Shown piece after piece: positions 34,517 through 46,752 of a stretch of 64,000 bases of DNA (within the stretch, counting starts at the first letter, position 1; the number at the start of each line of letters is the position of its first letter). The translations under genes were made by a program, and so were the position numbers. The DNA comes from Rhodocollybia butyracea (lineage: Eukaryota; Basidiomycota; Agaricomycetes; Agaricales; Omphalotaceae). Location: assembly GCA_015501585.1 (NCBI GenBank), contig JADNRY010000007.1, forward strand, positions 682,001 to 746,000. Direction: 5' to 3'. The notes under the pieces were generated by a model. It did no database searches. It was given only the letters and a program-made list of their open reading frames with translations, and was not told the DNA's origin.

Positions 34517-36872
34517 TGGTGAACGTTGACGTGGCAGCCTTGACTTGAAAGGCAGAGACATTGAGCTTGACGGTCGGCCTTGAACTGAATAGAATCAATC
34601 TTGATACTTGATACTTGAGACGAGTGCTTGAGTGCTTAAGCTGTTGCAAGAACAAGACTTTAGGGGAAAAATTTTGCGACAAGTTCGGCAGTGATGGTTG
34701 AAGTTGAAGGGGGGAGTCATCAACAAAAAAACACGCGCTCTTATTTAAAAGGCTTACGGCGGCCGTACACCGCACGCGTTGAGAGAAGGTCTCGTGAGCG
34801 CTGAAACTGCAGCCTCAATGATTTCTCAAAAATATTTTGATAAATCTTGAAAAGATGAAGCTTAGTCAGTTTTTGTGCTTAGAACTTACCAAAATTACAA
34901 AAATATCGGGATTTATGGAAACATTATTGATAGTTTCTCGAAAGCCAAGTTTCAAACTTTTCTGATCCGAGTATTTGTCGAAAATTATAAACCTTGCGTG
35001 CAGCAGTGTAGTATATGGTAAGGCTTGGTAGGGTCGAAGCTCCCAAGCGGAAGGGGTAGGTTGCAGGACCATCAGAGCTCTGAAACCAGAAGATCTTGTC
35101 ACAGGGTCTCGTTCATGTTTTATCCTTAATCATGTCCTTGTAAGTAGTAATGCTGAATACCAGTGCCGAGTGCACCATAATAATAACAGATAATATAACC
35201 CTTGAATGAGACTCGGAGGAGTTGGAAGACAGTGTGCATGAGTACCGCCATGTAGCTAAGTGCCGATATCAATACTTCTTTTGTGGAGTGCAGGATCGCG
35301 ACACTCTGATGAAACCTCGAATCGTTCAGAGTCTGGAAGTAGTGTGGACCTCTTAAGTACAGTTAGCCAAACGATCAGCGAACCAGAACAAACGAACAAA
35401 CTATGCTCATCGTGACAAAAAAAAGAACCCCCCACGATCACGCCATCTACATTCTGTAAATAACAGCCATTTCCAAATAAGCATGCAGAGAATATCTTGG
35501 AAGAGAAAAATACAACGCTTGCCACTCACGGCACAATTCTCATTCCATTCTCTTCCAATTGTACTTTTGACCAATGTCACCGAACGCTCTTGAGGAGTCA
35601 AGGGTTACGGCATTTTTTTTTGCGAGGGGCTGACGAGGAGTACTTATTTGCGAACAAAAGTACTAGTACAAGTAACTGGCGAAGTTATTGCCGTTTTCAA
35701 AAGTTTGCGGAAAACATGTAAATTTTTTCGTGCGCGCTTATTTATTTCCCACAAGTTCCGCCTTCTTCTGTACCACAACCATCTCTTTGAGCCACCCACT
35801 TTGAACAGACAAAGAACAAGAGTACTTTTCTACTGTGCTTATGATGTCTCCATAAGCTCCTAGGCCATCTTTCGCCGTTTTTGCAACATTTTCGATGCAT
35901 CAAGGCACCTATGCGATTCAGAACTGTGACGGCTCGGAAATTTATGCAAAATAGAGCCGCGACGACTTGCAACTGTACTCCGGAACTGTTGTTGGAACTA
36001 CGTCAAGGATGAATGGAGCTGATTCTCTACTCTCGTGTAGAATGGCCTGCAATGTCAAACGAGGGATTACTGGTATAACAGAGGGTACTGTCTTGTACTG
36101 TGCGTGTATCTTTCTTCAACGATTGCCCTGTACTGATGATGCTTTAACTCATTGTTGCTGTGTTGCTTGCCTATTCTATTCGATATGTGCCCTGCCGTTG
36201 TGATTTGCCTTGACAAACAATCCTTTCAGCCCATGGTGAACAACTTTCTTCACTGTCGAGAATTCTGGCGCGAGACTGCATTTAATCCCTCGAAGCAAAG
36301 GGTCATAGCTGTCTACATCACTATTACCTGTCATTGTGATCTCCAAAACTCGTAGTCTGATAGCTATCAAAGCTGCATGCTGACTGCACACTTGTCCACT
36401 ATTATGCTGCCAATATACTGCTATCTACCGCTGTAATATCACACGGATTGCTTCAAACTTGGCTATTCTTATCATATCTTGAGTCCAGAGGTAGTAAAAC
36501 TGGGGTAGCTTCACATCGCCCACACCATCCAATAAATGTAAAAGAAGTTGTTTTCGGGCTCACCAAAAGTAGCCAAAAATTCATGTAATACTTATATACT
36601 TGTAACGAAGACAATCTCTGGCTTTAGAAGTGATTGAATATGATTTGAGCTCAGCGAAAGCCCGAAAGCAAAATACTGAGCTTAGACTAATAAGCGCCCA
36701 TGACAAAAAATCACACGTTTTCCGCAAACTTTGGAAAACAGCAATAAGCTAGTAGCCTGGCGAACTTGGAACACATCGACGGCGGGAAAACGATCACATG
36801 ACCCTCGCTGTTTAGAATCACACGTTCTTGTTGGTCCGTCTGCGCTATCACTTCCGCTCTTCTCTTTCTCCT

Positions 36873-39800
36873 ATGGCCCATACCAACGTTGTCCAATGGG
36901 CAAACTATATTCGAGGATCTATGGCATTTGACCCCGGTCGCCAGTACTTTCAGGACCAGGTACAGAAACACGGCTTCGATTTTTTGGACAATTACCTCGA
37001 TAATATCCTAACCAAAACCAAGGAAGAGTACGCTCGCTCGCCTTTTTGAGCATTCAGACTCAAATCTGACCTGTATATAGCGATGTTGTTGATCTACTGA
37101 AAACGCCAGGCCGCAAGAAAACTACTGCAAAGAAATTAAAGTCTGCTGTGCCACCCTCCAAGTTGAAAAACGCCGTTTCTACTCAGGTACGTCTTCACTG
37201 TGGTGGCAAGCGTACTTGTATATATTTGATATCGTCTCTGTTAGGACGATGCTGAAGAGAAAGAAAATGTACCGTCACTTAACGGCTTCCAGAAGGCTTT
37301 ACTTCAAGCTAAGGCTGAGGAAGAATCGAGCCAAGAAATGGATATGCCCAAGCCGTCCCCAGTATTGCAACCTGAATCTCCAAAATATTATCCTGCACCC
37401 TTTGAACAAGCATGTCCACCTGTCGTCCAAGTAGAAAACGCACCACCATTATTTCCTGCTGCTCCTGCTCCTATCGAATTGTCTATGATAGCAGAGGCCG
37501 ATGAATCGCCCGAGCGATCTCGTTTAGCGGACATTCCTCAGCCTTCACCCTCTAGGTCTATTACGAATATTCCTGAACATCCGCCACAAGAGCCTTCTAC
37601 AGAGCTATCAGATGTTACTCATCCTGTTAATATCTCTACCTCATCATCTACAGAGGCCTTTCATTCGGTGTCTCTTAAATCTCCCACTCTGTCATTTGGG
37701 CTTTCGACTATCCACAAAACAGCTCCCTCCGCAGCGGCAGATACCATAGTCCAGAATGTTGAAACTTTTCCTGAATTAAATCATACAGAACCAAACGGAA
37801 CTGTTCCAACTGATTCCCTTCCTCACGAGTATTCGCCTCCTGTGGAGGAAACTATCCCTTTGCGAGATGACAGTGACATGGTAGTCGACTCTCAACCACC
37901 GGCGTTTCCTTCGTTGCCTGACCCGATGGCTCTACGCAAGTCCACCCGTGTGCCACGAGATCCTCCAGTGGCAGCTCCTCTAGGAGCTGCTACACCTGGC
38001 GTTGCTATTGGCAAGAGAACATCCTGGCTGATGAAGGCACGGGAGGTAAAGGCTTTGGAGACGAGGCAAACGAACACTTTTAGTGGCGCTCCTTCCGTCC
38101 ATGATGGCCCTGTCAAGAGGAAGAGTTCCATCATGATTGGAGAGTCTATAGGACCAAATCAGCTCGAAGAAGAACGACAGCCGAAAGCGAGTAAACACGT
38201 CGCCGCTGATGTAGCCCCTTTGAAGGCAACGGTCGAGAAACCCAAGGCTCATGCCGTAGACGATGAAGTAAAATTACCCGAAGACCCTGAGCCCACGGAG
38301 CAGCTTGGTATGCTTATAAACTTGAAGAAGCAGGTTAAGGGCTTAGGGTTCGGTAAAATCAAGGGCAGCAAATCTTTGGGAGGAGCCGCTGCCGTCCATG
38401 CACTTGCAGAGGCTAAAGCGCTGGCTGAAGCGAAATTGCAGAAGGATGAAGAGCTCACTCGAGCATTAGGGCGACCTGTAGAGGTGACACCGCCTCCTGC
38501 TTTACTAGAGGGAGATAAAGTACCAGAGGCTCGTGAGGCTCATGAGAGCAAGCGCGATCATGGCCGCCTCAGTATATCGGAGCTTGTCATTAACAGTGAA
38601 ACCAAGGGAAAGCAGAAAGAGGTCTTTCAGCTGGAACCTCTCCACGCGAGAGAACCGGTCACTGGGAGAACCTCTCCCACTCAAGCATTTGCACCTCTTC
38701 CAGGACCAGTTTTCAATAAGCCCACGCCAGTTTTCGTGCCTCCTTCTCCCGTGCCCAAAGCAATGTCTAAAGATGAAGCTCTCCCCTTACTACCCTCGAA
38801 ATCCTCCAAACGTTCTTCCGACGCACCTCCTTTACTGCCCTCGAAATTCTCCAAACCTGCTTCCATGTCTGTTGGTCTGTCACCACGCCTGCGATCACCG
38901 CCGACTCACCATCCACATCTACTTTCTGCCCAATCAACGCTAGAAAGCTTGCAATCCGATCGTTCGGAAGCCATCTTTGGTAGCCAAGACGCTCCAGCCT
39001 GGTTGCCTTCAACTCAGGAAACGGAGTTTGAGGACTCACAACCACAAACTTATCTCAATCAGCTCGACGAAGATGATAGCTGGCCGTTAGATGAGAAGAT
39101 GCCAGATGATGTACAGTGGGGATTTACTGGCGGAGACAGCACTAATACTTGGAGCAGTAGCGAGCCTTTCCAAACAGAGAGGGTCTTTCCGGAGCAAACT
39201 GGTATTCAGACAATGCCCTCAGAACGCCAGGAAACGGTCCCTGGAGCGTTTGAAATTGAAATTGATAGTGAAGAGCCCTTTCTGGCTGACATTAGTATCG
39301 ATCCTGGAAAGTCAACAGTTAGTCTCGTGGAAGTGAGGATATTTCGTTACCTCTGCGCATTGGGAAGCTTATTTCTTATTTCCGTAGCCCAAGCTAAACC
39401 GAAGCCACAGCCAGATGTCCATAGCATCGACGTCCTCTTTACAGTCCAATGTCGGAGTTTTCAGTCAGGCGACAAAGTTCGTGAACAATATCCTCGGTAC
39501 GAGCAAAAAGGGTAAAACGGAGGTCAAAAGTTTGCAACTGGCCGCCGCTGCTGCGAAGAAGGTAAGAGATATGCAGGTTATCGTATCTAGTTAAAAATTC
39601 CCTAACAGTAAAACCTTCTAGGAACAAGAAGAGAAAGACAAGAAAGCGGCGGTACTTAAGAATATGGAAATCAGACGCCAGCTAGCCATTCAACGAAAGG
39701 CGGAGGAAGAAAAGACTAAACAAATGGAAGAGGAAAAGAAACTGAAGGACGAGGTTGAACGGCGGAAGCGAGAGCGCGAAGACCACACCGATAAACGTCC

Positions 39801-40519
39801 GCTGAAGATTCCCAATACCGGTATGGCAAAGAAGGTGAGCGTCTGCTTGGCATCCGAAGCAAGACACACTAACAACTGCACAGGAGGAGGATTCTACTTT
39901 GAAACGGAAGCTTCCTGAAGGCAAGAAGCCCACCTCGAAAATGGTCCAACCTTCCAGCTCGAAGTCAGCATTCAAGCCTACCCAGAAGGCGTCCGGCCTT
40001 AACTCATCTACGACGGTCAACCCTCTCATGACTCCAGCGATCGCAGGGCCCTCGAAAGTTGTACCGACAGCTGCTAAGCCCAAAACCAAAACACCCGCAA
40101 AAGTGCCCATTACTGACGAAGAGATCGCGCATCCGTCACTCCATGTCCGGGATCAAATGGCTGCTCGAGTTAAGGCTCAACTTGACGCTGCCCGCCCCGA
40201 ACCCGTCGTTGCTAGCGAAAGTATCGAACTCCCAGAAGTTGATAGCGAATACTCGGATTCTGATGATGAAGACCGTGTTAAGAAATTTGATCCTCCCGAC
40301 TGGGCACAGTCTCCCGAGCTTCGCCAAGCGTTAGTTGACCAGAGCTCTATTAACCCGGATAACATCTTTGGGCCTATCCGTCCTTTGCGAATGGAAGAGA
40401 TATTCCGAAGTCGGAGCAATAGATTTAGGGCCCGTACAAGTTCTGCGAATTGGGTTGGAACGGACCAATTGACTTTGGAAGAAGAGCGGGAGTATGCTCG
40501 AAGGATGGGTTTCCGATGA
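36873..40519 (+). CDS. Inner centromere protein (INCENP/Sli15/Pic1 family)
   Basis: INCENP scaffolds the chromosomal passenger complex and activates Aurora kinase at centromeres and the spindle midzone. The ATG at 36873 opens MAHTNVVQWANYIRGSMAFD, an N-terminal region matching the place where INCENP binds Survivin/Borealin partners. The long middle, mostly one exon (37240-39330), is Pro/Ser-rich and disordered. A charged segment from about 39620 to 39830 (EEKDKKAAVLKNMEIRRQ onward) resembles the single alpha helix of INCENP. The C-terminal IN-box is clear: PPDWAQSPELRQAL followed by NPDNIFGPIRPLRMEEIF (about 40290-40410), the Aurora-binding motif, with a TSS-like stretch (TSSANW) after it. 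The protein ends EYARRMGFR. Introns are seen near 37050-37080, 37187-37243, 39331-39388, 39562-39621 and 39835-39883. Confidence 0.9.
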
Positions 40520-40931
40520 ATTATGAACCATGTATTTATCCTATCATCTACAGCCTTCCATATTGTACAAGTACAAGATCGAAGAACGCGACTTATCTCA
40601 TGTATGGCTTGAGAACTCAGATCTTGCCCCGCAGTATTTAGGCTAGTCGCTATCCATCACCATGAGGATTAAAGGGTGAAACAAAGAGGAAGGTGGTGGG
40701 TACGCTCTAATAGTAATGAACGCAAGACAGTTTGAACTTGGTTATTTTGCGAGGATTGCTTTAAGTTTGGCGCCCAAGCAACCGGAGATCACATGTTTTT
40801 CCCATTTGTCCGTCTCCGGTCCGACTCCTCTCCTGATTCAACGTTATTCAACACCACCAAGTCTTTTGTACCAACTTGTACCACTCCTGCAGTCTTATTT
40901 CACCGGGCACAAGACTTTCTAGTCTTTTACA

Positions 40932-43346
40932 ATGTCCTCGTCTTCATATTCTTCGCCAGAAATTACCTCAGCAACGCACACAGATCCTGCCCAAGAACGA
41001 TTTTCTACCATGTACGAGACACAGGACGATGTACTGGAAGACCTGACAAGGTATTTTCACTTCTCTTATCACTCCCTACAAACATACTCACAGTTCATCT
41101 AGTCGATTTATTCTAAATCTTCCGGATGAAGAGCTTAACTCATTAGAGCGAATTTCTTTCCAAGTAGAACAAGCGTGAGTCCGACTTGATGTTTTTTTTA
41201 GGATAAAACTCACTTTGTTCATGCACAGCCATTGGTACTATGAAGACTTTATACGGGAAGCAAACCCGAAATTTCCTTCGCTACCACTAAAGCGATTCTC
41301 TGCAATGTTGTTCGATGCATGCCCCTTGCTACACCGATGGGAAGATCATGAACAAGCCTTCACTGAATTCATGCAGTACAAAACCCGTGTTCCCGTTTGT
41401 GGGGCAATAATGCTCAACGACACATGGGAAAAGGTGGGACTCTACTCCATCGATCGCTCGGTCACAAGCTCACCACTCGTTTTTTAGTGCGTTTTGGTTA
41501 AAGGCTGGAAGTCGTCGTCTGGTTGGGGGTTTCCAAAGGGCAAAATAAATGAGAATGAGCCTCGGCCTAGTTGTGCCATTCGAGAGGTGCGTCTTCATCT
41601 TCAAACTTATCATTTTACTGCTTATTCTGATTTTTAGGTACTCGAAGAAACTGGCTATAATCTCGCGGGTCAATTGAACCCAGACCATGTCGTTGAAATG
41701 TCTATAAAGGAGCAAAAAATATCATTATTCATCGTTCCTGGGGTCCCGGAGGATTATCCATTCAAAACGAAGACACGAAAGGAGATCAGTGTACGTCTTT
41801 CATGTTGCATTTCCGACAAGACCTTACTTCTCCCAATGTCCAGAAAATAGAGTGGTTTCGACTTGTCGACCTCCCTACCTGGAAGCGTAACAAAGCAGCG
41901 CCAGGGAAGTTCTACTTGATAACGCCTTTCATTAGGTAGCTTTAATCCCTATCGCATTCAAAGCAGTACTGAAGGCCGTTTAGTTCATTGAAGCAATTCA
42001 TCCGAGACCACAAGCCTTCAAGCGTTGCCCGCAAAACCTCCGAGAGTTAAGAAAATGCGTCATCACGACCAACGCCCCGCCAATCGTCACCAGCTCTCTC
42101 CGGCCGACTCTCCTCTAGTTCTTCGCAAGAAGCGAACCAGGAGTCTAGCTCTCATCATCTTCCGCGGATCCACAAACCCCATCCCCGCAATCAATATCAA
42201 CACTCGCCAATCATGTCGGTATCGTGGACACGGAGCTAGATCCTCACTTCGCTCGGTTGTTAAGTGGTCTCACTCTTTCCGGGACAGGAGCAGTAGCCCA
42301 GCAGGATATCGGCCAGAAATCTACTTCGCCGGCTTTGGATCGTGCATCCACATCTCCGACCGGACCCCGTGAGCCTTCTACACCAATTCCAGCCATTTCA
42401 CCCGCTTTAGAAATCACTCCGTTGCTCATACCTCGTCGGGGCGTACTCGTAACAGCCTTTCTGTTCTTCCTCCTTCCCCTTCACATCCTATATCAAAGTC
42501 ACTGCAATCCCCGCTTCCTACCTCTGCTTCATCATCTTCAACTTCGCCTATTCGACCCTTCCGAGGACATGCTTCTCGTCGCACATCAAGTACTGCGGAC
42601 ATTTCGCCCTACTTAGCCAGACCTCCAGAAATTCCATCCTCCGCCAAACGTTTGAAACAGTTAGCGTTGTTAGAAGCTGTAGCAAATGAGTCTGCTCGCA
42701 TGTCACCAGTCTTGCAGATGCGGGACGCTGCTGTTAATGGTGTGTTGAAGGAACACGTAGCACGTCATTCGCAACTTCTCCCGTCTCAATCTGTTCCGCC
42801 GTCATCGTTGCTCCCGCAGGATCATAATGTACTCTATTCCTCTGCTCCAATGGGAGGATTTCTTCCAGGGATGCAGGAGGATCCTTTTGTCGTCAGACCT
42901 CGTACCAGTCAGGCCGCCCATCGTGTCCCATATCACGGCGTTCCCCCCAGTAGTATGAGCATGACTCAAAGCCAGCTTTCGACGCTGATGAATGCTCCGC
43001 GAACGCCCCCTGCTATGCCGACAATACTTCCTGGACATGCCCAGTTTCGGTTCCCACCTCCACCCCCGCCTCCTAGATACCTCCCGGTTGCTGTGCCGTC
43101 TGGTAGGGATGCGTCTTTTCCCGGTCATCAATTTGCCTTCCAACAGACACCTCCGGTTCCCATTCCCTCTGGATCATTGTATCCGATTCCTCTGCAGGTG
43201 CCTATGGCTGCCCCGGCGTTGGCCCCGGTTTTCGATGTACCCCTATGCCCCTGCCCAGGAACGGTAATTCGTTGTTATCTATTCTGAATGGCAATTTTAA
43301 CCCTACTGCGCTACCTCCTCCGGGTACTTTCCATGGAACCGCATGA
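40932..43346 (+). CDS. DCP2: mRNA decapping enzyme DCP2 (Nudix hydrolase)
   Basis: Dcp2 removes the m7GDP cap from mRNA in the cytoplasm and P-bodies. The ATG at 40932 opens MSSSSYSSPEITSATHTD. The N-terminal regulatory domain includes SRFILNLPDEELNSLERISF and AHWYYEDFIREANPKFPSL. The Nudix fold follows: GWGFPKGKINENEP and AIREVLEETGYN give the full G-x5-E-x7-REUxEExGU box (about 41525-41665), and SKIEWFRLVDLPTW forms Box B (about 41845-41880). The long Pro-rich tail includes VDTELDPHFARLLSGLTLS (about 42222), KRLKQLALLEAVANESARMS (about 42640) and, at the end, GNSLLSILNGNF (about 43263), which resembles the leucine-rich helical motifs by which fungal Dcp2 binds Edc3/Pat1. Two frame changes in the tail (about 42050-42150 and 43190-43260) need either unusual introns or indels; the exact exon plan there is uncertain. 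Confidence 0.9.
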
Positions 43347-44462
43347 ATAAACGCATACTTCCATGCACACGTTCTTTCATCCTCTTTCCTCCAGTTTGTG
43401 TCATACAGTCATCAGTTGATATTCCCTATAGTACACCCACTCACATTACACCACTCTCTTGTATCGCTTATCGTTTTTTATCTCAGATCTGCATATCCAG
43501 TTGCGTATAATACTGTCTCCAGCTCGCCGTCAATCTTTTTCCCCTAGTGTAGTAGTCTATCCAAATCTGCTTTTTGTTTTTTTTTTCTTCTCTCTGCCTC
43601 TCTTTCCTCTCTTTTCTGGTTGATTCTCTTCTTTGTTTTATTGTGGGATCTGGCTTCTACTTTTTATTTGAAGTTATTCTTTATACTCACTGTCCCTCCC
43701 AAGTCTCCTGAATCCGATGTTACCCTTTTCTCCTTTTACCCCTCCCTCTCTATATACGCATCTCCTATCTCCCTTACGAGTCTCTCCTTGCCCCTGGATC
43801 CTACTCCTGCCATCTCAAACCGAATTCTTTTTATATTCTCTTGTATAACGAATCATCTTGTGTCGCTACATGGCATGCATTGTATTTGCTTATCCTTTTC
43901 TAGTCTACTCCTCCACCCTTCTCTAAACGTGACCTGCCCTATTCCTGACATGCTATCTCACCTCTCCCCTACATCCTAACGTTCTCACTCGTTCCTTACT
44001 GCTCTTGTGGTGTACGAGATACTGTTGATTTTCGAGCATACAACTGTCGCTTACATATTACCCCAAGTACACGTATCGTTCCGTCCCCAATCACAATGTT
44101 ACTTGGTGCCTCCAATAAGTATCGAGAAGTGTCGCCGACGCGAGCGGCTCACTGCGTATTGTGGACCGACTAAAGCGCTTGATCCGTTCCCTGCTCACCT
44201 CTTCGGTCGGAAAGAAAGACGAAACAATTTTTCTTATCCGAGTCCCTGAGGAATTCTATCGTGAAGTTGGGGTCTCTATACGTTGTTCTTTTTCCGAAAA
44301 CCTTAGTACCGGATACACTAAACATACGAAGATTATGGAATGGCGCACGACGTTGGATAAGTATACATAGGTGAATATCTGTACAGATCAAGAGTTGAGA
44401 GTTCGAGTTCAAAGTTTCTAGCGCCAGAATTTTGCCAACCAGTTTCAAGAGTTACGAGCACA
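43347..44462. other. Spacer with long pyrimidine-rich stretch downstream of DCP2
   Basis: From about 43520 to 43980 the plus strand is strongly C/T-rich, with a long T run near 43580. That produces long open frames by composition alone. It probably holds the DCP2 3' UTR. The 44000-44460 part shows nothing recognisable. Confidence 0.5.
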
Positions 44463-45149
44463 TTATGCTGAATGTTGACGCCGGTGTGAGACAGGATGAC
44501 TAGTGTTTACCACCTGTGTGGCGCGGATGTGGAATGTGATAAGACTCTCTAGATCGGCATTCTGCCGGGCGAAGTAGGACTGAGTCTGCTGCATAGTGAG
44601 AAGGGCCTTGTTTTTTCGCTGCATAGCGGTATTTGAGCACCTGGTCTAGGTATTAGCAGAGCAACATTTTGTATAGAGCATATACAGTACCGTCATCGCC
44701 ATCCATCTCGCCCAGTTGATAAAATCGGAGTCGCCTTCGATGTTCCAGACAGCCAAGACTTTTTCTCCTTCGACAGGATCAAGATAGTACCGGTCAAAAA
44801 AACCAGGGTTGCGCGAGATTTCCTTCTGGTAGAGCTCTAGCTCGGTTGGATCTACAAGGATCCCGGCGTATCTGTGATTAAGTTTCCGAGCGAGTTCAAC
44901 TGTGTAGACTATCTTGTCGACGGGGAGGCCATAAGTATTTCTGGATGTAGGCTGGATACGGAGCCAAAGGAGATAAGCGTCTGGGGAAACGATATATCGG
45001 TAGACTTTCTTCAGGTTCTTCACGATGTCGAAGTAATGCAAACACAGCGAGATTCGACTCAAGTAGGAGAGTTTATTCTCTCCGCTACCATAGTCAAGAA
45101 TGGCTTGTAGCGTGTCGGTGAACTTTTGGTACTGGGCGTCAGAGAACAT
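44463..45149 (-). CDS. Unrecognised protein, two-exon minimum model
   Basis: I do not recognise this family. An open frame from an ATG at 45149 reads MFSDAQYQKFTDTLQAILDY, continues through LSYLSRISLCLHYFDIVKNL, AYLLWLRIQPTSRN and DSDFINWARWMAM, then meets a good donor (gtactg). A 47-nt intron with a ctaat branch site joins TRCSNTAMQRKNKALLTMQQ, a Gln/Leu-rich helix-like segment (SYFARQNADLESLITFHIRA), ending at 44463 if no further intron is used. Coding character is supported by non-random composition and this consistent splice. The true start may be further upstream, since a TATAAAAG lies at 45465-45458 on the minus strand and all three frames are open across 45180-45400. No transmembrane segment or signal peptide is obvious. 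Confidence 0.55.
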
Positions 45150-45736
45150 GTTGATGTCGACGACTGGCCGCACGTCACGTGACGGTATCTGGTCAATCCG
45201 ACTTCTACTATCCTAGCCTTTCCTCCTCGAATGATATCTCTTGGCAAGTTTTTCACGCTGTATAATGAAAATGATTTGTAGCTCGCTCTGCGGGTTGGAA
45301 ACACGGGCATGAGATGCCGTGGAATGATTTTGTGTATTTTGCGATCCTGGTCCATGGATATAGCGGAGAAAAACACGAGGGCTGGAAATTGTCGTTGAAC
45401 GCCGTATCGTTGAGACTCAGAGACAATTGCAAGACGCTTGCACTCCTCGCATCTGTGCTTTTATAGGCTTCCCTATGGAACACAAAAACAAAACTTGGAT
45501 ATATGCGCCCCGTGCGGCGTTAGACAATCTTTCCTTTCTCTAACTCCATTTCAATACATACCGGTCAGGTGTATCAAAGGTGTGTTCGTCCGAAATAGAC
45601 ATTGGAGCTTTATCTATATAAAACTCGCGTGGGACTCAACAATGGCAGACGCGTTATTTCCTGCAGTTTGCTCATCGAGGCTGATCCTCTTCCCTCTCCT
45701 GTCCTTCCTACACCGGTACCTCCCAGCATCGAAACA

Positions 45737-46752
45737 ATGATGCTCAACCAGCCTTGGTTCATTCTTTGTACCGTGTTTTTTGGCGTCATCCACGGTACTC
45801 ATCTTCATTCTTGCTAAAAATTCGGCTTTTGATTTTTCCTTGTCCAGAGATTTTGGCTGCTCCTCTATCTAGCGAGTTCACATATATTGCGTTCGGAACA
45901 AGAACTAGTAACCTACCTCTTGCAACCAATCAAAAACGTAGATAATGACCGTATTTGGATTGTACCAGTCGGTACTGCTACTGGGGCAAACCCTGTAACC
46001 ACCTATTTGTACAATGAGGCCATGGAGGACTCGGATTCTGGATCTTTTTCGGGGTTTGGTTTGTTTCACAGCCTAAAACTTAACGAACCTTTACATTTGT
46101 GCCTAATCTGCGAAATACAGGAACTATCGTCGCTTCAGCTTCAGGATTTGCTTACACGATCGTGCAATGGAGCGTACCAACCGGAACAAGCTCAACCCTT
46201 TCCCCCACGGCCATTGCCACTCTAGCTGAACAGTGCTTTTACACCAACTCCTTCAGCGGAGCCTGTGTCGACCCCATACACAGCTCCACTTTGGCTACAG
46301 GGCATGCAATCACTGGAACTTTGTCAGAGTCTCAAGCTGCCTTTGCTTCCACCAATACCAATACCCCTACTCCCACCAGCAGCGGTAAAAAGAGTGATGC
46401 TGGAGCTATCGCAGGCGGAATATTCGGCGGCGTATTAGGCATTACTCTGATCATCGTTGTCATCGTGTACCTGCTTCGCCGGCGCCGCAACGAGCAAGAG
46501 AACCCACCGTCTCCAGGGCCAGATATCATGTCCGAAAGGAATCCGCTTATTAATCTCGGCAGGACTGATATCCAAGCCATAGCGAGAGAGGTAGCAGCTG
46601 TGATAACACGGAGTAATCATGCGGCCGAGGCTCCCGAGGCGGAAGAAATCCGTGACGGAGGCCAAGTGGTGGATGTAACGGCGGAGGGTAAAGTCCGGTT
46701 GCGACCACCACCCAATTTGGGTGACGTATCCCCTCCAGAGTATGAAAAGTAA
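45737..46752 (+). CDS. Type I single-pass membrane protein, Ser/Thr-rich ectodomain
   Basis: The ATG at 45737 opens MMLNQPWFILCTVFFGVIHG, a signal peptide. An intron starts within the codon after VIHG. A further intron from about 45909 (gtaacc...taccag) joins FGTRT to IGTATGANPVTTYLYNEAME, and a third near 46052-46121 joins SGSFSG to TIVASASGFAYTIVQWSVP. The ectodomain is Ser/Thr-rich (TSSTLSPTAIATLAEQCFYT, NTNTPTPTSS) and likely O-glycosylated. A transmembrane helix follows: GAIAGGIFGGVLGITLIIVV then IVYLLRRRR as a stop-transfer. The cytosolic tail is Pro-rich and ends SPPEYEK. This layout (Gly-rich helix then RRRR) is common in fungal sensor-like or mucin-like membrane proteins, but no specific family is assigned. 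Confidence 0.75.

Larger units (their letters stand above)
32053..36872. other. 4.8-kb gene desert between HSP104 and INCENP
   Basis: No coding sequence could be supported; open frames are short and without domains. Contents seen: a small hairpin at 32189-32207, a candidate solo LTR at 32403-32537, a GTCTC-rich repeat block at 33617-33724 and a gttgaagaac repeat at 34488-34516. Much of 33500-36800 may be decayed transposon sequence, but no transposase, reverse transcriptase or terminal repeat pair is recognisable. The final 150 bp serves as the INCENP promoter. Confidence 0.5.

Noticed and set aside
32053..36872. Possible tRNA, snRNA or transposase genes in the gene desert.
   Set aside because: I saw no tRNA A/B-box pair with a cloverleaf, no snRNA signature and no transposase or reverse transcriptase motif.
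43620..43979. 119-codon plus-strand open frame after DCP2.
   Set aside because: It comes from a pyrimidine-rich, low-complexity stretch with few stop codons; no domain and likely 3' UTR.
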